From: Moesziomyces globuligerus
Lineage: Eukaryota > Basidiomycota > Ustilaginomycetes > Ustilaginales > Ustilaginaceae
Assembly: GCA_030849465.1 (NCBI GenBank)
Contig: JARVLF010000018.1
Location: 682,001 to 746,000, forward strand
Direction: 5' to 3'
DNA length: 64,000 nucleotides
A program made the position numbers and the translations under genes. Positions within the stretch are counted from its first letter, which is position 1. Every line of letters begins with the position of its first letter. Under the pieces are notes generated by a model, which was given only the letters and a program-made list of their open reading frames with translations, had not been told where the DNA came from and ran no database searches. Shown piece by piece: positions 58,631 through 64,000 of the stretch.

Positions 58631-61600
58631 CTACGCGACGTACGAGGATGCACTGGTGCCAGAGCCGAGGCCGGCTTTCCAAGCCATGATATCCGGCGCA
58701 GTGTAGCCGAGCTTGGACGGCCGAGACTGATGTTTCGACGAGACCGAGCTGTGGCGTGGGCGCCTGCGCAGGCCTTCCGGATCGTACGCATGATTCTCTG
58801 CGATCGACGTCGTACTATTGATGCTGTCGAACCGACTCGTTTTGCCCGACCGCTCGAGCTGGAGAACCTTTTCGCGCAGGAGCAGCAGGTCCTCAAGCTG
58901 GGCGTCGTACCTGCTCGCCTCGACGTTGCGACCTCCTCGTCCGTGCATGTCGACCCTGCTGTCTCCGCTCCGCGACATGTACGCGTCGCTCCGGGACCTT
59001 TGTCGCGGATGCGCCACCGACGTGCGGCGAGATACGCGTTCCATGGCGAGGAAAGACTCACGCTCGTGGGTGCCGTACGTGCTTCGGCGCGTGTCGATGC
59101 TCGACGGGTACTGCATCGACGTAGACCGCACCGACGGAGGCTGAATCGATCGTGTGCCTCCTGTGCCGACCGATGAAGGGAAGACCACTCCAGGTCCGAC
59201 CGAGACGGTCGTAGATGGCACTTGAGAGGCGACGCGCTCGTGCTTGAGCAGCAGAGCTGGACTCATCGTCGATGCTGGCGAGACCGCAGCCGAGTACGAA
59301 TCGACCTCTCCGGACACGTCGAGGCGATCTTCCTGCGCCGCTGAAGGAAGCCCGCTTGTGTGTGGGCGGGTCTGGTCGGTCTCCGATACTGCGTCCTGCC
59401 GCGAGGTGGCCGTGACATACCGATCGTGGTGAGTTTGACGTTCGCGACGCCCATCCTCTGCGACAGGGTCAGGTGCTCTTTGCACTAGGTTGGGGCTGCT
59501 CCTAAGGGTCCCGACATTGGTTGCAGCTGGGACATGCTCGGAGTAAATCGGTTGTTGACCGGCCCTATCGTCAGAGACCCCAGCAAGCTCTTCCCAAGCC
59601 TTGCGACGCGATGCCGGCGACTGATTGCGTCCTTGTCTCCTTGCGATTCTGGACAAGTGTGCGTCGACCCTCTCGGCGCCCGACCTTGACCGTACGGAAC
59701 GGATAGCAGCGAGCGTTGCGCCGTCCGAGTCAGACCCGCGTCCACTCGTCTCTTCCAGCGACCCACTCGAGGCCTCGGCCATCCCCGTGAGGTTCATTCG
59801 GCGTCTGCGCCTAGCCGCATTTGCCCGACTCCTGCTGCTGGAAGAAACTTCGTCGGACGAGTAGCGAGAGCTGCGCGGACGCATGTACGGTGCCGTACGT
59901 CTCCTTGGACGAGGTCCGTTCAGTACGAACCCCTCAGAGTCGTCCAGTCGAGTGTCGGAATCGAGCAGACTCGACTCTCGCAGGAACTCGGACACCGAGG
60001 CGTCTGGTTCGCCAAACATGCGCTGGCGCGCCAGGATCGTGCGCAGGCTTTCGCCCGGCGACTCGAGCGCGCGGAGAGCGGCCAGACTGGCCTGCACGCC
60101 TGTATCGGCGAAAGGTGCCGGCTCGATCGCGTCGACTTGCCCTCTGGACGTCTCTGCGCGGACAGGCGGAATGACTCGGCTCCCGGATCTCGACTTTTCG
60201 AGCCTGGTCAGCTCTTCGTCGTCATCCTCGGCATCCTCCCCTGTTGCACTTGTTCGCTGAAGCGCGGTCTCGTCGTATAGATCTTCGCGCGGATGGGAGA
60301 GTGCTCGTCGCAACATGTCTGTGCCGTCGACGGTCCATTCCGGGAAGTTCATGCCGCGAACGGCACTTGTGGCAGACAACCCAGCAGCATCGACCGAGCT
60401 CCGACTGGATCTAGGTCCTGCAGGTGACCTGAGTGGTAGAGACTTCGAGCTCGACCTAGTCTCGTAGAACGCGGACGGAGACAAGGGAGGCCCACTGCCA
60501 CCGCCAGACGAAGCGATGACCAGCCTCTGGGGTGCGGTCGTCAGGCTCTCGTATTTGGCCTGCATTCTGCCGGTCGGGATCGCAGGCAGAGGTCGCGAGT
60601 AGCCCGTCGGAGACGGCACGGAGGCCATGCTTGATCGCGAAGGCGGGCCGCAGTGGACAGCCTGACCGTTGGCGATCGCATGTTCCTGGCTGCTGCTCGT
60701 CCACTGGGTCGGAGAGCTGGCAGCAGCCACCATGCCCATGAGCATCAAGGGTGAAAGCTGCGTGTCGTGCGTAGGAAGTCCCTCCACCTGCCTGTCTTCT
60801 GGCTGTTCGATGCTACCATATCTGCTATGAGCAGCAGCGGTGACGAACGATTCGGAACCGGATGGATCGCGGCGATTCGACGTGTGGTCTGCCGAATACC
60901 CTCGCGGTCGGCTCGGAATGCTGGGCAAGGGGCGGTAAGGCCTCGCGCTGCCATCGCTCGTTGACCGGAAGGAGCGCACGGAGCGAAACGACCGACTCGC
61001 CTCGGCCAGGCTGGAGTCGTTGAGATGCGGACTGACCGCCTTCGCGGGCGGAGGTCCCGGGCCCAATGACGAGCGCGGCGACGAGAGATCAGGCACGCCG
61101 CCCACGCGTCGCGGAGGTGGCACGCCTGCATCCTCCTCCGACATGGGCGAGAGTGGCGATGTGATGGCGAGAGGCGTGACCACGGGTCTTACATACGCGG
61201 CACCTGCTGGATAGAACGACTGCAGATCCGGATGCTGCTCGTCCACCGGTCCGCGCAGCGACGAGTCGGAACTGATCTTGGGCGCCAACAGCGACTCGCG
61301 ATCCGAAAGCAAGATCTCTTTGGTACCCGAGCTCGAGACGTCGGACAACCTCGGCGGCGCCTCCGGCGGGGGCGAGAGTGCAAAGTCCTTTCGATGCTCC
61401 CGCCCGGCCTGATCTGCGCCCGCGGCAACACTGGTAGGCGCGGTCGAGGATGGCTGGAGGGTGAGCGATGTTGCGGTGCTCGTCGTGCTGATGGGCACTG
61501 CGGATGCAGTGGCTTCGCTGGGCTCCAGACTAGCCACGCTCGATGCATTTGGTTGGTGGACATTCACGTGGCCCGATCCGATCGAACTGTCCGCGTATGC

Positions 61601-64000
61601 AGCCTCGGTGTTCGAGCCCGTGGAACCCGACCTCTCCTTTCCGTCTATGTTGGGTTTCTGGGAAGGACGGCGAGGGCGCCGCGGCGGAGGAACGGGTGCA
61701 GGTGGAAGCGGAGGAGCAAGCGAGGTGAACGAGGTCTGAGACGAGTTGCTCGTGCTAGGACCCGCGTGGCCGCCTCCAGTCGTGCTCGTGGATTGGTCGA
61801 CGACCATGCCGATGACATTCACCGGCGAGCGTTCCGCCTCGACCAGCGCTCCCTTGGCCACGACGATGGGCGGAACGAGACCAGGCTCCGCCGCGGTCGG
61901 CTGAGACCGTCCGAGGCCAAAGCCAAAGACGCGGGCGGCAGATGGTCGTCGTGGCCAGATCCACAACCCGCCGGCTTCCCTCGGTCTCGACTTGGTCACA
62001 GTCGCAGGGGTGTCTCCGTCCCCCTGCCTCGGCGATATTGGCTCCTTGACCTCGGTTGCTTCCAACTCGGGGCCGAGATCGACCCAAGCAGAGTCGTCCC
62101 CACCATGCGCGGTAGGGCGACCCTGCTTGGGAGCCTGCGCTTCTGCCACGATCCCCTCGGAGCCTTTGCGCTTGAGGTTGTTGTGCTTCCACCACGAAGA
62201 TCCCGCCAAGCCGTCGGATGCAATGGTCTTGGCCTTGGCGCGCGCGGCGATCGACGAGGAAGGAGCCTTGTAGCGCGTGCGCAGGCTACCGTTGGAGCTC
62301 GTGTAGCTGCGGACGGAACGGATGCTGCGAGCTGTGTGAACCGACCTTCCACTTGTCGGACGCGACAAGTCCACGACCTCCCGTGGACTCAGCCTTGCGG
62401 GTTGCGTTTCCAGCCCAACTTGAGGCTTGGGACCATTCAATCCTTGCGCTGCTCTTGACTCGCTCCGGATCTTGTCCACCGGCGCGGAGCTCAAGGCGGT
62501 ATTGGTCAGCACGGACGGCTGGTTTGGCTGTGGAAGGATCGTCCTCGTCGATTGCGGACGAGTCGTCTCCGATGCAGATCGATTGGCGCTCACGAGCGAG
62601 ATGCTGCGGAAGCGACTGCGCATGCTTCCTGTGTTGGCCGCGCCGCTGGTGGGCTGTGCCTGCACGGTGACCATGTGCGGCGCAGCGGTGGAAGCCTCTG
62701 CGGTCCGCGTGGTCATGCCACGTAGCTTGTCCATCAGACTCAGCGCCCTGGGTCGTCTCGAGGCGGGAGCAGGCTGCGGGTCGAAGACGACATCGGTGGA
62801 TCCATCGTGTCGCTTGACCTCGGGTCCGCGGCGTAGCTCTTCGACCTCCCCGGTTCCGAGCGACGAGACGCCTGATGCAGCTGCATCCGAGTAGACGGAG
62901 CGCAGCATGCTTGAGCGTCGACTCGGTGCCACGGGCGCGCCAGGCTCCTCGTATCGGTCGAACGCCCGATGTACAGTCCCATTCGAGGTCGACGCTGGCC
63001 CCTCATCGCTCCTGTTCTCGGAGACGGACATGGCTCCAGCGAGGACCTCGTCGCGATGGTCGCGGGACAAGGATGGATCGCAATCGGACGAGGCCGCAGC
63101 TGCGGAGAGCAGGCTTGCATTCGACTTCTCCCTCGACGGCGTCGCATCTGCACGTCGCACACCGCGCGTCGCGTTGCCCAGCGACGAGTCCGCGGCGCCG
63201 ACGGGCGCAAGCAGGCCATCGTTCGAAGAGAGCGACTGGCGGACATTGGACCAGGTACGCGAAGCTCCGCGCGGCGGCCTGAGCACCGAGACGTGCGTCG
63301 AATCGCCGCTCTCCGAGGCGGTGTAGCTGAAGCGCTGCGAGTCGAGGGGCGTCGCGTAGAGGGAAGAGACGCGTCGGGTCGAGTCGCCGCCGCTCTGGGT
63401 GCCGCTGCTCGTCGTCGGATCACTGCTTCCGAACGAGAAGCGACTGCTCTGGATCGGATCTGCCTGCCCGAACGCAGCGTGTTGGGGCGTGTCGACGCTT
63501 GGTCGGTCGCGCAGATCCTCCCACTCGGACTGCCAACCTTCAGGGATCGAGCGCCGCGGCGAGCAGGTCCAGAGATTTTCGCTCTCGCGCATGTCCCTCG
63601 CCGACTCATGCTGCTCGCCACCACCAGCCGGTTGACCAGATGCTGAGTCTTCGAGCTCCAGAGCCCCGTCGCCGCGTCGCCTCAGCGAGCCTGAGCCGAG
63701 TCCGGCCTTGAGCGCAAGCGCAAGGCTTGGTGAGATAGGGATCGGTTCGTGTCCGTGATCGGAAGGAGGAGTGGCAGGTGCAAGGTCATGGCCGTCGGCG
63801 CTCGCGTGATCCCGGACCGACTCGGGCTCTTCGAGCAGAGGCGGATCGCGAGGTGTGGCGCTGACACGATGTGCTGACGTGCGGCGGTTGGATTTCGCCT
63901 CGACGACCTCTGCGAGGAGGCTTGAGTCCATCGGCCTCCTTTGCATGCGGCTGGACGTGGTCGGCGACTGCTCTCCATTCGGCGTTGCGAGCGTAGGCGA
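58631..64000 (-). CDS. Very large disordered Ser/Arg/Pro-rich protein, 5' end off the window
   Basis: I do not recognise this protein. From the ATG at 63944-63946 it would be 1771 aa, but the frame stays open for the 18 codons to the right edge with similar low-complexity text, so the real start may lie outside. Nearly the whole length is disordered, with many RSVRSxRS-type basic/Ser stretches and proline clusters (LPPAPVPPPRRPRRPSQKPN) that could bind SH3 domains. A short KAGLGSG motif occurs near both ends: LALALKAGLGSGSLRRR at ~80 and DIMAWKAGLGSGTSASS at the very C-terminus. A single probable coiled coil lies near the end (YDAQLEDLLLLREKVLQLE). Such proteins are often cortical or septal scaffolds, but that is a guess. 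No intron is needed over 5.3 kb. Confidence 0.75.
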   Translation of the reverse strand, partial: SPTLATPNGEQSPTTSSRMQRRPMDSSLLAEVVEAKSNRRTSAHRVSATPRDPPLLEEPESVRDHASADGHDLAPATPPSDHGHEPIPISPSLALALKAGLGSGSLRRRGDGALELEDSASGQPAGGGEQHESARDMRESENLWTCSPRRSIPEGWQSEWEDLRDRPSVDTPQHAAFGQADPIQSSRFSFGSSDPTTSSGTQSGGDSTRRVSSLYATPLDSQRFSYTASESGDSTHVSVLRPPRGASRTWSNVRQSLSSNDGLLAPVGAADSSLGNATRGVRRADATPSREKSNASLLSAAAASSDCDPSLSRDHRDEVLAGAMSVSENRSDEGPASTSNGTVHRAFDRYEEPGAPVAPSRRSSMLRSVYSDAAASGVSSLGTGEVEELRRGPEVKRHDGSTDVVFDPQPAPASRRPRALSLMDKLRGMTTRTAEASTAAPHMVTVQAQPTSGAANTGSMRSRFRSISLVSANRSASETTRPQSTRTILPQPNQPSVLTNTALSSAPVDKIRSESRAAQGLNGPKPQVGLETQPARLSPREVVDLSRPTSGRSVHTARSIRSVRSYTSSNGSLRTRYKAPSSSIAARAKAKTIASDGLAGSSWWKHNNLKRKGSEGIVAEAQAPKQGRPTAHGGDDSAWVDLGPELEATEVKEPISPRQGDGDTPATVTKSRPREAGGLWIWPRRPSAARVFGFGLGRSQPTAAEPGLVPPIVVAKGALVEAERSPVNVIGMVVDQSTSTTGGGHAGPSTSNSSQTSFTSLAPPLPPAPVPPPRRPRRPSQKPNIDGKERSGSTGSNTEAAYADSSIGSGHVNVHQPNASSVASLEPSEATASAVPISTTSTATSLTLQPSSTAPTSVAAGADQAGREHRKDFALSPPPEAPPRLSDVSSSGTKEILLSDRESLLAPKISSDSSLRGPVDEQHPDLQSFYPAGAAYVRPVVTPLAITSPLSPMSEEDAGVPPPRRVGGVPDLSSPRSSLGPGPPPAKAVSPHLNDSSLAEASRSFRSVRSFRSTSDGSARPYRPLPSIPSRPRGYSADHTSNRRDPSGSESFVTAAAHSRYGSIEQPEDRQVEGLPTHDTQLSPLMLMGMVAAASSPTQWTSSSQEHAIANGQAVHCGPPSRSSMASVPSPTGYSRPLPAIPTGRMQAKYESLTTAPQRLVIASSGGGSGPPLSPSAFYETRSSSKSLPLRSPAGPRSSRSSVDAAGLSATSAVRGMNFPEWTVDGTDMLRRALSHPREDLYDETALQRTSATGEDAEDDDEELTRLEKSRSGSRVIPPVRAETSRGQVDAIEPAPFADTGVQASLAALRALESPGESLRTILARQRMFGEPDASVSEFLRESSLLDSDTRLDDSEGFVLNGPRPRRRTAPYMRPRSSRYSSDEVSSSSRSRANAARRRRRMNLTGMAEASSGSLEETSGRGSDSDGATLAAIRSVRSRSGAERVDAHLSRIARRQGRNQSPASRRKAWEELAGVSDDRAGQQPIYSEHVPAATNVGTLRSSPNLVQRAPDPVAEDGRRERQTHHDRYVTATSRQDAVSETDQTRPHTSGLPSAAQEDRLDVSGEVDSYSAAVSPASTMSPALLLKHERVASQVPSTTVSVGPGVVFPSSVGTGGTRSIQPPSVRSTSMQYPSSIDTRRSTYGTHERESFLAMERVSRRTSVAHPRQRSRSDAYMSRSGDSRVDMHGRGGRNVEASRYDAQLEDLLLLREKVLQLERSGKTSRFDSINSTTSIAENHAYDPEGLRRRPRHSSVSSKHQSRPSKLGYTAPDIMAWKAGLGSGTSASSYVA

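Noticed and set aside
1..64000. Secondary-metabolite cluster, transposon, CRISPR array or integrated virus
   Set aside because: No polyketide or peptide synthetase, transposase, reverse transcriptase, viral-type gene or regularly spaced identical repeats with unique spacers were seen.

Overview
The window looks like nuclear DNA of a basidiomycete fungus, most probably a smut fungus (Ustilaginomycotina, Ustilago/Sporisorium/Pseudozyma type). The reasons are the high GC content, mostly intron-free genes with GC-rich third codon positions, Ser/Ala/Gly-rich low-complexity proteins, short introns (about 40-105 nt) with GTAAGY/GTACGY donors, and fungus-only families (Aim19, Boi, Kre6, Mtf2, a class IV chitin synthase with a DEK_C tail). 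No bacterial, viral or transposon-derived gene, tRNA, rRNA or CRISPR array was recognised.

Layout. 1-5.5 kb: 5' part of a CCDC174-like nuclear protein (runs off the left edge), the TOR subunit LST8 (one intron), mitoribosomal protein mL44 and TFIIF beta (TFG2). 6.8-16.2 kb: an APC-type amine/amino-acid permease, an HSF-type heat-shock factor and a class IV chitin synthase. 17.7-19.4 kb: an Aim19-like mitochondrial protein facing a small three-exon membrane protein. 21.2-29.1 kb: an AAAP amino-acid transporter, a Bsd2/Ndfip-like Rsp5 adaptor and a Tip20/RINT1 vesicle-tethering subunit. 29.3-37.5 kb: a four-exon complex I subunit (NDUFA1/MWFE, 85 aa), the nucleolar WD protein JIP5, a Boi-type SH3-SAM-PH polarity scaffold and the diphthamide enzyme DPH1. 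37.5-43.9 kb: a 6.4 kb interval without a credible gene, upstream of a Zn2Cys6 transcription factor (43.9-45.3 kb). 45.4-64 kb: a degenerate repeat array, the beta-1,6-glucan protein KRE6, a coiled-coil protein, tRNA methyltransferase TRM2, an Mtf2-like mitochondrial RNA protein, a secreted Kex2-processed precursor, and a very large disordered protein whose frame is open to the right edge.

Most genes are housekeeping and unrelated by pathway. Loose themes are cell wall and polarity (chitin synthase, KRE6, Boi), mitochondrial gene expression and respiration (mL44, NDUFA1, Mtf2-like, possibly a TRM2 isoform) and nutrient sensing or uptake (LST8, two permeases, Bsd2-like adaptor). There is no sign of an operon or biosynthetic cluster. 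The strongest candidate for something little described is the secreted precursor at 54639-56714. It has a signal peptide, a hydrophobic three-cysteine core, and then a ladder of Lys-Arg sites, each preceded by a similar 10-12-residue motif, which is the layout of a precursor that releases several peptides. The long regulatory interval before the zinc-cluster gene, a heat-shock element upstream of the heat-shock factor gene, and the two possible starts of TRM2 are the next most interesting points.
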